From an uncultured Christensenella sp. (GTDB taxonomy: Bacteria; Bacillota; Clostridia; Christensenellales; CAG-917), in assembly GCA_910577815.1 (NCBI GenBank), contig CAJTNO010000002.1:186001-250000 (forward strand): DNA of 64,000 nt. The letters are read 5' to 3'. A program made the position numbers and the translations under genes. Shown here piece by piece: positions 34,401-37,008 of the stretch (the first letter of the stretch is position 1; the number at the start of each line of letters is the position of its first letter). Below the pieces are notes generated by a model. It was not told where the DNA came from and did no database searches. It saw only the letters and a list, made by a program, of their open reading frames with translations.

Positions 34401-36567
34401 GGATTTCCGCATTGAGAGCGCCGTCCTTGGTAATTGGCAAATAATGCTCGGAGTAAATATTTTCAAACAAATCGGCAAAGCCGCTCGGGTCGGAGATAGT
34501 GCCGAACTTGAGCTTAACGCCCGCGCCGAGCTTGACAAGCGGATTTTGCTCGCTCTTGCCGAGGTCAACCGCTATGGACAGCGACTTATCCTTGCCGAAG
34601 CCGAGGTCCTTATAGGTGAGGGTCGCGTTTGTGACAGGCACCTTGCCGCCCTCGAGATCGCCCACGAAAATCAGACCGAAGATATAATCGAGGATGTTCT
34701 GCGCGATATCCAGATGTATGGTGTTGATATTGAAGATATTGCCGTCCATACCTACGGTAATATTATCGACGATAGCCATAATCAAGCCCATAGTATCGCC
34801 GATTTCGTTGGAGTCGTCCTCCGCCGCGACCATACCCGTGTGCTGCTTGATTATAGCTCCGTTTGCCGCGAGCTTATTGTACTGCTCCTCGGTGTTGGTG
34901 TTGCCGTTTACTGCTTTGATAATGGTATCGAACAGCTTATCCATCAAGCCGTCGAGAAGCTCGTTGACGTTGATATCCTCAACCTTGAGCTTGGTATTCT
35001 TATTGCCGAGCACGCCGCTTGCGTCGATATAAACCGCCTCGTCCCTGCCGGTGTAATAGACGCCGAGGCGCGTAGCGCCCTCGGAGCCTCTCAGCTCAAG
35101 CGCGATACGCGTCTTGGAAGCGTCCTTGGTATTTATTTCCGCGCGGATTTTGACGATAATCGAGTTTTCGGTCTTGTCAAAATTGAGGTCCATAGCGAAA
35201 AGCGGCAGGAGCGCCTTATACGTATCCTCGCCGAGGTTGGTTTTTAAAATATTGGTGAAAAGCGTACCGAAGGAATCCATAACGTTTGAAATGGAAACGG
35301 TCTGCTTTGAAGTGTCGATGCTAAGAGTTACGTCGCCCTCGAAGGTAAGTATGGAATACTTATTCGTGGACTGCGCAATATGGTCATAGAAGCTGATGTT
35401 CTGTTTTTTATCGTAAATTCTGTTTTTGAGTATGCCGACTACGTCGAGCGTAGGAGCGCCGACAAACTTAGCGTCGATATAGCCGAGCTTGATGCCGACG
35501 CTGCTTTGGAAATCGCCGTATCTGTCCTTAACCGCCTCCGACGCGTTGGAGTTGAAGTTTACGTCTATAGACGTATCCACACCGTCAAGCACACCGTCCT
35601 GAATGTCCGCCTGAATGTAGATTGCCATACCGGTAAGCGCGCCGAGCTTACCGAGGTCGAGACCGAGAACCTTATTGACAAGACCGATAATGTCCTCGCT
35701 GATTAAACCCTGAAGTAAAGGAAGAAGACTTGCGACGAAAGAGAGGTCGCAAGGTATAAGCAGGGTTTGGCTGCCGTTTCCGTTGTCCTTAATGGAGCTG
35801 AACGAACCGCTGAAAAGCAAGGTAACAATCAAATCCTCAACGGTCATATCGAGAATACCGAGGTCGGCGTTTATGATGCTGTCTATAAGGTCGCCGATGT
35901 TATAGCCGAGAAGCTCGTTAAAGAGGAGGTCGGTGATATTGAGCTGCTTAAACACGCCGTGAAGCTTTTTGGCAAAATTGGCTATATCGAGGTTGTCCGT
36001 CCAGACTACGTGTACGGATTCGCCCGTCTCGCCCGCCGCGTTTTTAATTCCGCGTACGTCCGCAACAAGCTTGCCCTCGTAAAAATAGAAGCCGGCAAGC
36101 AGCTCGCCGCCGTCGTTTTTGACAAGATTGTTTATAGCGTCGTTATCCTGAGCGTCCTTAATCTCGGAGGCTCCGAACTGTCTGAGCTCTACAAGGAACT
36201 GGTCCTGCACCTGCGCTTTAGTCGACTGAGGCGCAAGGTTCATAGCCACCGCCACACGCATAACAAAGACGTTTTCGCTGCCGTCCTTGGCGTAACCCAG
36301 AATAAACGAAGTATCCACGTTTATGTATCTGCTGTCGCTTTCCTGCGACACGGCGGCAAACGCGGCGTTCTTAAGCATATTCCAGGCCAATCTCGAATCT
36401 ATGGGAGTACCGCCGTTAAGGTCGGGGTTGTCCGGACCGGGCGTCGGTATCGGAGTAGGCTCCGGATTCGGGTTGGCAGTGCCAGTCGAATTGCACGCGA
36501 CAAATACCGAGGTCAGGACAACCAACAGTATCAGCAACAGCACGACTGAAATTTTTCTCTTTCTCAT
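9661..36567 (-). CDS. Giant exported repeat protein (about 8,968 residues), putative lipoprotein
   Basis: One uninterrupted reading frame of 26.9 kb. I chose the ATG at 36567 (MRKRKISVV): GGAGGA lies 5 bases upstream, and the in-frame start at 36621 lies upstream of the predicted transcription start. Residues 1-25 are a lipoprotein-like signal: basic MRKRK, a hydrophobic core and a VFVAC box (Phe at -3 is unusual), with Cys25 as the putative lipidated residue. A Pro-rich linker follows (about 31-48). Residues about 60-6,300 hold some 13 degenerate units centred on L-[GA]-I-Y-[YL]-x-G-x-x-[LV]-Y-[IV]-D-[AL]-S, most followed by an acidic linker like DEALATAD. Tyr/Gly/Asp-rich hairpin modules interrupt the array. 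From about 6,800 to the end are Ig-like modules. No LPXTG, SLH or C-terminal membrane segment was seen, so anchoring would be by the N-terminus. The family was not recognised. A surface, adhesion or lipid-handling role is speculation. Confidence 0.9.
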   Translation of the reverse strand: MRKRKISVVLLLILLVVLTSVFVACNSTGTANPNPEPTPIPTPGPDNPDLNGGTPIDSRLAWNMLKNAAFAAVSQESDSRYINVDTSFILGYAKDGSENVFVMRVAVAMNLAPQSTKAQVQDQFLVELRQFGASEIKDAQDNDAINNLVKNDGGELLAGFYFYEGKLVADVRGIKNAAGETGESVHVVWTDNLDIANFAKKLHGVFKQLNITDLLFNELLGYNIGDLIDSIINADLGILDMTVEDLIVTLLFSGSFSSIKDNGNGSQTLLIPCDLSFVASLLPLLQGLISEDIIGLVNKVLGLDLGKLGALTGMAIYIQADIQDGVLDGVDTSIDVNFNSNASEAVKDRYGDFQSSVGIKLGYIDAKFVGAPTLDVVGILKNRIYDKKQNISFYDHIAQSTNKYSILTFEGDVTLSIDTSKQTVSISNVMDSFGTLFTNILKTNLGEDTYKALLPLFAMDLNFDKTENSIIVKIRAEINTKDASKTRIALELRGSEGATRLGVYYTGRDEAVYIDASGVLGNKNTKLKVEDINVNELLDGLMDKLFDTIIKAVNGNTNTEEQYNKLAANGAIIKQHTGMVAAEDDSNEIGDTMGLIMAIVDNITVGMDGNIFNINTIHLDIAQNILDYIFGLIFVGDLEGGKVPVTNATLTYKDLGFGKDKSLSIAVDLGKSEQNPLVKLGAGVKLKFGTISDPSGFADLFENIYSEHYLPITKDGALNAEILHVNLQTGLDINVEALSGELAQLQVNLKDLALGDTTFDVLLDILFKLGSIRGGLVADIQADIDLTSGFNEAALLKSTAKIKLLPKDASGNIDYNNEVLAIYLQEGKLYINAQMLCIGVDKIMIDLQRLSMMGVEMDALSADDEALATADGTADEDITQATSTDRIIALIGGMIQGINLGKNSIEIAFVSNLLQALIDGLDIDGIDIIVNDAGVEGGIKIELVDGLNLSELKLGIYMSIGDHVNFEIGLNGFEAGLGESNTNYLDLETQYSKDDFVDLFANPFVSFDGVFGLNLSVEQGTTTIDFGRKGTHWLDGDGITYKSIEQYPVPSGYKGLLYYFDDEADKFMPAFSDTISVGFDQKGTFEYKLKMSGRLDLASVMSYLLGDENVDTKNRRSELLIELTGKKFSEPEKVLLGLYYTGKRLYVDGSNFGINKFSVPMDIFDILLKIIAKDSTININPDGSLKEALTVAEGDSAAEALTKKKLALSVVASLTSEKLQIRIMQGIVEALYELVGFDLTDVTAWIDVVWDTLASRSGEQISLNFEINDANEETLIGAKLYAADINIIAGGNMLNGITVGEGENKKDLATYLKDDKDGYIEVPLFNGNGDMEIPSVFLELKGTIDLGANQGSSDWTLGKWIAQFYEDGENPALNSFLHSLLLSYNIDEEVVANLGFRISLNLRLNPESFIDFIENTVFIPISKDEIAQNKYKYGEIYKLEGTNYIQLDEDGIKGYDGTLFIKQYLPDGISLVKAPKDYNQLIDKKTNKGVAYLKTGENYVKVILTPQTVGNFVDDELYIPASLFDFDYILSHSDIGIEIYNVAIDDVDFNDQASITKHTLLGVHLLYTGEQFGVPVSTVYLDIKNDFHLALANLDVASLIKSIQGGNKPSEGENNTAPDDGAENTPAEGDTTEEEASKGILSVLLGNINNLIKRATVNDTEIKVNFAEALVTTIVNLLTGKNIAPDDFIKLNSTESYFAFYWFYELALKVQVDPLYMGLTLSDIRIGLGTDDSVLPGGAENFDSGKYAGLDSLDNLTLHLSLALDVKIKEQDAPIRIEDYLDVLFPQLGLKLGIDFKDTVHYKPVLTVGANISLTDPASTKIVLRLANEIDHSNILAIYIDGNTVYIDFGGLGKEAVYIENTGIANIITKLISELVGKIHIGDDEAVATADTDSASIEEQMRILLDIADGKVGLLVTQNVLLGLIAAIAAGSDANNDVDINEIISSLDLGLSVNASISVSPELELSIDIDSKLLSLGLTLGSFHIETGKDGETYKHVANELKEAIAKKDYILAENPSETDVLYVLDPVTHEFVEFNPDNADHTGLPQYVARDHFNKRPEAGILAVDVSLLLDYKTSATYIRIDDPNRLATYSAKDRYSLNKSDGRFIQDPRGIYVRDGFAFDETLDLILNMEALDSILSYGLPIIHFKGENGSITLGELLKHVGLNLLLNDAMRDGVLIDAQIRLNTETLGFKLSEVDSPDFSFDNIKFDTQTILNALQLAVSIDFTYEDGANSQRKLNIYLVEGDLYIDASAVGGPKLSVGLLDLLDKFGANDTEGGKQEALPTADDNSELLAKLGEVLNIMVKSILVKGTPWFPGDNSSNKLDYLGIYFKPDMINELLKSLFNFDPTSDLTVLDERSGLFLRPTNNIGGREMLTLEMIAALANKQAAGSDGNNVSFMFDIMLGLDVEFDFMSIDTFEGVLSMNDRYDFINLDLYIENLLPIINGFYRDSDVYEKVDVENIVEGRNYYYFTKAADGDYIKVNGEFRLIKEEEKAIGGVDRYAVASNLVMKDAKPCYFEYVADKNGGYIFDKNTGNYVEAPENTTEQRYSIKYTPADGVDFYAPKAVMKDAYARVKTEKLEQGGIYYVFDKSKTGNYVKLGGMFRAINDGELTPDDKGNVKFKDDERYVRRYATVKADKDGNLKGYYLNYIQDNEGTYVYDFATGVYVQADASDDGIRFRREEELILKPKAKEDEADVPQAVENIGFYAIQDRPQYYDQNIYLAVGGLVYFNSNGIETYNAGGLVANLLGDMIIELQAQSEFTGGIGINIALNVDLAKLDLLGLAGGKSVGQFILDSDIDEMELAIEFVKVGDDGHFERYRSGAFKVLGGLYLSGGSLYIDATEIVNNAESYARIDNFVSKGRELIDQIGGIVDGITKPNQADEALTATEYDSESQDLEKLSRDAIIALAYSDTAFQIQFTRSLLAFIVATLMPELGSIEEVFDILELSVGVELGEVQYKRVSEIKDPAEKDKWDTEWNDERYNYYTDPSPVHAVELEDYYVAMVNGVSKYYPSYTSLYVKNENGTYDKVTDGYNPDAGITYYVDEAGLKLEVLRVVKAQKADKNYYVVAEGSGATVSLKSYDLYEKVGDDYYKSDMFVYDEAQNDVRYIHYNGSYRKVTALRMRKYGYVKETGGEFYREIINYSALEDFMVAVDLTAGCLSMGLKLGRLDVDLGSGIDLLPDYIRDEVGHTVKLDNGDYEEYSRELYETLTETEKNTVKQVAVNPFTDTIVTIGFSIDLDFGVTEGAIDFGQIVAGILGNIAGVRIEMPTTSKGYSSAHFRLDFSLMLDMGDLSNSELAIELFAVTESGYDAKWAGIYYFGRGVYLDLSDTFNIPKMSMSDIGATDLINSIFDLLGLGKPFVAGSVNNGVSSGEALTAGSANDAVLGADGTTGAVGDADFTNRDLALAILFNKDLLTIALGNKMFHTILELIDTSSLGFNLKDLFYDEINTNLQVKLDTSESIDLEVLIALGLVGGRYNKVADATEQGDSYDEQQIIRDIQSLTNQTKYFAFRPAVEGGQRGYYVKGDDGTYVRVAKPDDIVNGTTYVKYRVLYNEDTKKLYLRPMLDGDGNGKENMGKDEFALNAGEEIYSFTPGASANNSYVGDGGKYDVDLSLKIAICNVNAEFTNSRKYTLSGEELKDYTAFGDMDRITLSETVDLTTSFKTGEDNDIDLSAVISAFIPSLTADNLIKIISQADDGGDVNRKIQAVVTLDLQMMALVNYARTQLVQYSGMDAFEGEMTLFDTIELLQKLIENADALGENASKILTDIISFFDLKLVIQTKGGNEKEFHDIIGIYMMGGTFVIMTDEEKNDKESEKYVDPSERFDHYFENKDGTYYLDKDGKYKPINDTPLAEDDKRYSFDANYCYPNENGGYKRVNGGIAIDLSYFNVPSIYIDSSELDTLVDALLGGLVGGGNGEAMSVAATSADDSEDEDNKITFPLITDDELLGYIRTFVYGFSVTSRYIQLLVQPDFINSILALLLDEDTTIKFDEEKFVNKPALTIYSDMTKHAYVNVKELVERIPDSSDTSVTEEERVKIRKEVVEIMTASHYRFNVTEYTGAGASKRGTYFKAEDGSFELIAVMSASQKSDYDKLVEKGEKSYYDVNSAPVYIRIIDTDASGNVINSFVLYSTASDIQIRRAEKNALALQHYGIDVPVLYILSDTSLDSSDIPTEDGKFYTTVGAEDLYCVEKLDSRYPFITLDLYLWNYQISLGVNFPEFGVEKFNYVNVKELKDKILAGTATEEERNLYEIISQYPDSVRYRDVPQYLYSSEDKESDGTYSWISDYYESGAFSPARYDANPRYYSVKEPVKDEDTGKEKFETKYYPITADTLMIMNAQGTFKPAVTDGVIPNYLEEIANGTKEYYVQTGTSYAKVQRQYMYRRDMYDAGKKVLIAPEDVDKYDDYYVRAMRQGFITRPDFENDEKYENYKYKNYVSIGELFYLSLDLRAHLYVEAGRMFFPYGEYKQLYSQINNLLGENELSDADMLAFIKDNGLGYKIQRGEYVQVKDGAEIESLMAGGHLYVWANSSLSEDYDGVKEQLGQVLSGIFGNMKAVLQLQEGDSLNIYLSVRINLCFDLTISPFKLNVRDLDIAIDAWLQQRDKLAGGGYVSPEDRQNGNYEGELENGSLAHILGIYYDRNAATGSAGLYVDLSWILGADAKIYVDLSKHSIEDVLAGLLGNNSMDNDEALPVARNDRIDKDVQSPDVTTAYLNIFTNAIAVNVTSGFLRVLLNELMADSSSITDVLPNFRAYVKVGFNPYDLTVGALLFNEDGSRPVIDVGLKFEGLNGTETSSSIAFGPESEFDGGDIFNNANFHLDSKGEYARNYDLGNIIRLYKNSADGVEYYETENGNYKKLDDGSFELISGDYDGTRYDVYNGPSQRYSHDGYSAKEILPEARFAFGSDHDNRYDTGEFKGMLYVKVGDAYKPINEVETKFKSASYRDICNTETFASFRGELYAVDPEFDYIKVDKRSLAGYTGKGKLQYRLARTGELTNPLAVNVDGAAYMPIDEDGDGYTSAVEADKYAGEKAYILSGDFKGYTKAMTIDLSKLSNVSIADMLGDFKSVEFGVTLDLTLKVSNIINWAYQMTKFIDDSTITEYLYFLIASLEYIENEGNKTETNSKVSLNASINVYLPTQNIVAILTNNDPDKTINILDVLDGIKAYVEITYQTGLHKNPATSRLWFEINGGKLDAYLDMAEIGELIGFGNFFSYGKLDGFDLAPLLGSASATSVAEAIAAADKALDDDIVNTGMLPEGIWGTLNVLLGRLLLSSDFITVGLNESLLADLLKILINSDSEILNSVAEFLPKLYTTNDSDTSGITINFSGNSPSVDINFGFKVGEDYYITVQRYNEMFGKNGKYCIDGVTYSDWSGTRFAKNEDGTYSVTTSTDNANTYVYISSDNYVLKAYAYPTWEGETFDYVPATGEFVKNAAGNGLYIAMGDFSLSASLHDLYVRINKDFSVSKEEKFGEDTDGDGVKDTIDESKFVEIHSMKAYLNMSIDVSLYGSGAAGQDNTIDMSEVLDLLLELLAPTANIGNSDFKVNITNELGRDDGAFLKLDLNAVIDFENWEAALSLKLQKYAAKSNSYSTLFGIYLLDDSIYVDLSGLLGETAKVKLEGVNVNSLIKNSLGKLIGAVDNGGLANDEAGTAAKDEIDIIESNMMDWEYIMLLFRPHEVLLQLNADLINAVYKKIMQIRGEKVENLLPDLGDWLLHIGTDPTTDHTKISLNMRFSDALYMTLDLDMPTITKDVENGKRVISGIIGDQSKYVSLGSIDLEAIVNGEEVDLINALTLPTVGAHMGITVQVTSRGLARGDAGYDDSFAAWLGDELLGSLLSGVDAFGNYKKFGDSGNMTLADREFYQGKMYKYDSANKRYVEETNWRNATHYFQSALTSFTFGSANESINLVIDLKANINLGSVILYGLAGILYSDISIDVSMGYPLNKKLISIYYLGSSRLKYNQTTGSYEVGSDGDIMSDAIYIDATSLGLGKIKFQGVAGILGGSYGYDGDEANTVADASTEADGETNADGTPDASTGSEATPIALNINIENDKLEFSFDTGLFNAILALLNVKLGFNLPNIQNATLSLMFGDNGISGMRLESILDSVGSSIAIAVNPIELTIGTAAFDSAATAQEVKTGYAGLTMSNTAGMMSLVQNILDNLDLNASIEIQNKVMNVVGGNASGYGDVGYFQVLNQRSKITLTGQKRFDNTHPDDTSAGGKGYKLFLALLPENNSRYTKDMDTLKIIVGGNNVFVTGIPVKLTGLAEAAQGAISDFLKFLDLGSMAPDMFPLKLATGTDGDDGSYKYPSASDRYDTTDNWTDNGDGTSSYSYTPNLEGLINKLELNLSSRHGYQPYYSGMSAIQRDAGLISIKIEFGKQAFNELMIMIDCILLNLMSTMNSHPSSGGVQNYFINPTSVGINNSNGDAGTDPSGKYLSIKTATEVLQELDTNYVKKNATTEAKVKFLEPYMRALPYALIKWILRDVAYGAAKDLPVVGANSIWDDGTSLFGWKLAGIIGPNIQDLSRIIAGILPLPFAVGDINPSANIYIDLNPSPSEYGLNASSDMSPGIRAIELMVNGRKNGAGTSMQYLKAPNTNMGQYNITGHTANIEEAWDFFMLRITPYADGNKVESNRLIGFDESAEAEIIDKNITPPTSITITDPGRRSGTLVGGSNNGKAIEMRDSTFSNPALFPQMADVTFAKGNPYHSYYQTSVYNDARGTQLVWDASTVDYTAAEPGKTKLAGYVYGYALNTVMYAIPVYISDAAAVTRVRSYTRAEGDANTYVQSDITLNINEANNKFNSQLPDLALITFKDTSIGSRVFGTYRTETVDKKEQMAQAVIGTSEKLSASSSYYKIKGVQINSDGGLRVLPAYTAGLVNVKSNRHYTTVTSNWTSGGYPYSIDSEGYVKYYHAESDTYYYVLDTRYLPTGKNFPAGTISWNTDDFSYDWQGGTGDNSSTINVRFTYQWGFAAEATGSINVNAANYKVQSVSGIVRNGEETKLTVTANSDGSYASRLTLDPMKFNADMITSGSKFSLTNYIKSFTKLNGKWTSNSKFNDYTVKWDLSELEKAMEAITDENGQVDYYKGIKVTVTAYVGGDVFKVLNANGGKYGFVGSDYSTDSKYANSGYIAQAVPVEIVVNSYTLREFNNDVVYDPYNAYRLSGDALYPEGSTIAITVRTVDGTKSDRILTVGTDVKVTAPLIRTGSAGKYTYLDAYNNSVYSIKEGDISYNGYSGSYPLYACFEIGTEYTGIQRVYEQIAINEVKPSQQAVNVAHEDTFNPYWFEGEAYESFDVAFGRVKHTMYPDWTTLKYYTTAACTTLANEQNIYAGGTIFAKVKAYVKEGDKNVALAIAKDKDGNIIYDEDGNIVYEAQDIVLRLNVEKQEISSINFFYDEAIGDIYALSSDRQQDLIDSGEIFDVSKYTGAVYAQTHKIGDLGYGIDPINFATNPDAYFRTSERWGNPFESVAVLVNLVKGTWEGARYFVGENGEPAKDEAGQYISNPDGDHKYDSATGKFVKMTAGEMGTSYIAYVRDWTTTPDSYGIKGGFITLDAHIGNATVSFRVRVPNYEFAGVDESWTGTPSIAFAGGTVGGTGENALTFNYNVRKPWTMPENGTFITKEGKEPLDVRINWVDASSPIRDGVDIKTDGDRKYVERQYYFFDDMTIRYPSEGSFTARIYIDGYGENGTFVEVENRTVYDLFGEFRVPNTATVSVDGEAAPITGVPIRWTDWSNPTSDEIAAGKFTRHFKLLFGDDDNKVYEQEFVINNAFTLEETYGFINNAYGSLRYRLTSDIFHLGLPQKSVLAVGDKRIDVDLNWDVVYGLNGFAEKNVRLTITSEYLSASFDVAVTVDDVSISGLSAGNSFTLDPYGRESSFFASGDLVDVSLLNGGTAKIVANYSLSDIYAGSGIKSDAEFYANISRFFGKTYNVRVNYTYPGMEQPVDGGVISVYVVDRTVFYMGEHEYRSIIIDPFIHSDVSHLANDLHIVTRLDYGMTENTFAAYFDWSKLNEMVEKLKKKDPTAGDPLKFMATAIVYAEDANGTHVYADITDDDADNAKYVTVEEYVSYMKALTGNDEFVCDRTVYRRVEQRFNLPVTVLDRNIESSELVLTKAVEELYVEKRFSTTTRTLVGVDSFGERNDGRYLDIVKSNSTGLPTQIVFYNKYSYVGEAGLPTQIRLSFTNGDVSTYFITFDNVPTFDMLEEAKTLRKNVTAHVWNGTPGRKDSFEIMEPFTIEFVIRASALTVYNSDATYTDMSVGDYKYSFAPYGEENGAQNLFNKNNYANEITYYVGGQFISAENWWNEGRTFGETTIYDANWTKRHAMYTVYGGTFREGDVSFGKFYSYNRTNRAYFRYTGAVAYDSDEHTYKDVNGNDLYIFVYVTTQSLSADWDTSGASFGYRGGNVPVKANVSSKVNGFKSTLEVITRVESGKMQSFGFGSSLTANHGKFYDKVNNRFVIDPFANGNAFDRSGSNMYKGTKYTKLVDGVTFVEDNVNGTYKKVGNQYIELTYQELGEYTYFPNYIYITGEGATSSVRVPIEWDMSGVNFSYAGGTFYAYAVINANGEFDYGVEGYTNSLGVQRVRVEVVVSDRTITGMATNSELNGLKGYANATSKTYINAYDYKLPEMPNVLRLYTAGNKAVNFYERGVSNSDADYAGVLSWSYNKFRPTYEGGVIFVTANLTGADGSTQSYDIPFLVDRRYVHHIMSNTSGVSFNAYVNNDGNAFTNTTFTIPANFQVDPNNGNTLSLPSSYNVTFRVQTPTYNASTGDITWSATTTQADSAATLFRHVIVSMPAGLKWNIGSSGITTPDSSYNATIQIRSQQRITVPVTIKSSFAVSGVTLTDLDVSTSGWRDTLPTSYTYNGNKVKIAWYGKADIYRVGSTTAIEATYPVIFTSNNDTVELPTQGIRRVRYRLYAAVSTVVDVNGSLLATTAATSSKTAVDKGQTIPLAQFYISSMVTLTKN
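17700..35300 (-). repeat. About 13 degenerate copies of an unrecognised unit in the giant protein
   Basis: Copies of the core motif occur near residues 500, 820, 1136, 1563, 1834, 2237, 2826, 3316, 3794, 4632, 5169, 5592 and 5949. Examples are LGVYYTGRDEAVYIDAS, LNIYLVEGDLYIDAS, AGIYYFGRGVYLDLS, FGIYLLDDSIYVDLS and DAIYIDATSLG. Each core is preceded by alternating hydrophobic strands (for example ELAIELF) and followed by an amphipathic helix and an acidic linker (DDEALATADG, DDEAVATADT, QEALPTADDN, DEALTATEYD, GEALTAGSAN, DEALPVARND, GDEANTVADA). A second leucine-rich helix follows and then more beta strands. Copies 4, 9 and 11 are poor matches. Spacing is 270 to 840 residues, varying mostly because of inserted modules. 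Confidence 0.75.
23250..24500 (-). repeat. Longest Tyr/Gly/Asp-rich insertion block in the giant protein
   Basis: Residues about 4,020-4,440 interrupt a repeat unit with strings of short aromatic hairpins of the form Y-x-x-x-[DN]-G-x-Y-x-x-[VI] (for example KRGTYFKAEDGSFELI and TKYYPITADTL). Related blocks lie at about 32.16-32.31, 30.42-30.60, 28.52-29.22, 27.13-27.70, 25.86-26.06, 24.94-25.11, 21.48-22.08, 20.20-20.54 and 18.88-19.02 kb, with segments such as KDGTYYLDKDGKYKPI and GDDGTYVRVAKPDD. They recall aromatic cell-wall or glycan-binding hairpins in spacing only. Family membership was not established. Confidence 0.55.
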
Positions 36568-36623
36568 AATCTTCCTCCGAATCTTCGCACACGCACGTAT
36601 GCTAAAGATTACTATACGCACAA

Positions 36624-36652
36624 ATTATACAACTCCCCGCCCGCAATGTCAA
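36624..36652 (-). promoter_or_regulatory. Perfect-consensus sigma-A promoter of the giant gene
   Basis: Minus-strand TTGACA (36652-36647), exactly 17 bases, TATAAT (36629-36624). The predicted start near 36617 leaves a leader of about 50 bases ending in GGAGGA-N5-ATG. Confidence 0.85.
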
Positions 36653-36972
36653 TAGTCAATTTGGTTTTCCATTATATTCCAACCCCTTGAGGTCGGTGAG
36701 AAAAACCACCGCAACGGATAGTATAAAATCGCATTTTCCCCGTAAAAGCTTATGAAAAAATTCTCCGCAAAAAAACTCGGATTTTCAAAAAAGATTTCCG
36801 ACCGCGCCGCCGTTGTCCGCAACCTGTCCGCGCCTTCTGACAACAACCGCGCCCGACTTACGCAAACCGAAGCCGAAAGACTACTCCGATATAATCCGCC
36901 AAACTGGAAAATTTTACTAAAACAGGCAATCTAACGCGGTAAATTCAACATTTTAAGGATATTATACATTGT

Positions 36973-37001
36973 TTGACATATCGCTGTTAAAATAGTATAA
37001 T
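36973..37001 (+). promoter_or_regulatory. Perfect-consensus sigma-A promoter abutting the 37009 start codon
   Basis: TTGACA (36973-36978), 17 bases, TATAAT (36996-37001). Transcription starting about 7 bases downstream would begin at or next to the ATG at 37009, implying a leaderless mRNA. Confidence 0.8.
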
Positions 37002-37008
37002 TTACCCT

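Larger units (their letters stand above)
36568..37008. other. Divergent intergenic region upstream of the giant gene
   Basis: A 441-base stretch with two perfect-consensus divergent promoters (36624-36652 minus, 36973-37001 plus) and the giant gene's ribosome site. A 60-codon open frame at 36752-36934 (plus) has no ribosome site and no recognised product and is not called. Confidence 0.75.

Noticed and set aside
36752..36934. A 60-codon plus-strand frame upstream of the giant gene (starts MKKFSAKKLG)
   Set aside because: No ribosome site or promoter, no recognised domain; insufficient support, although codon use is not odd.
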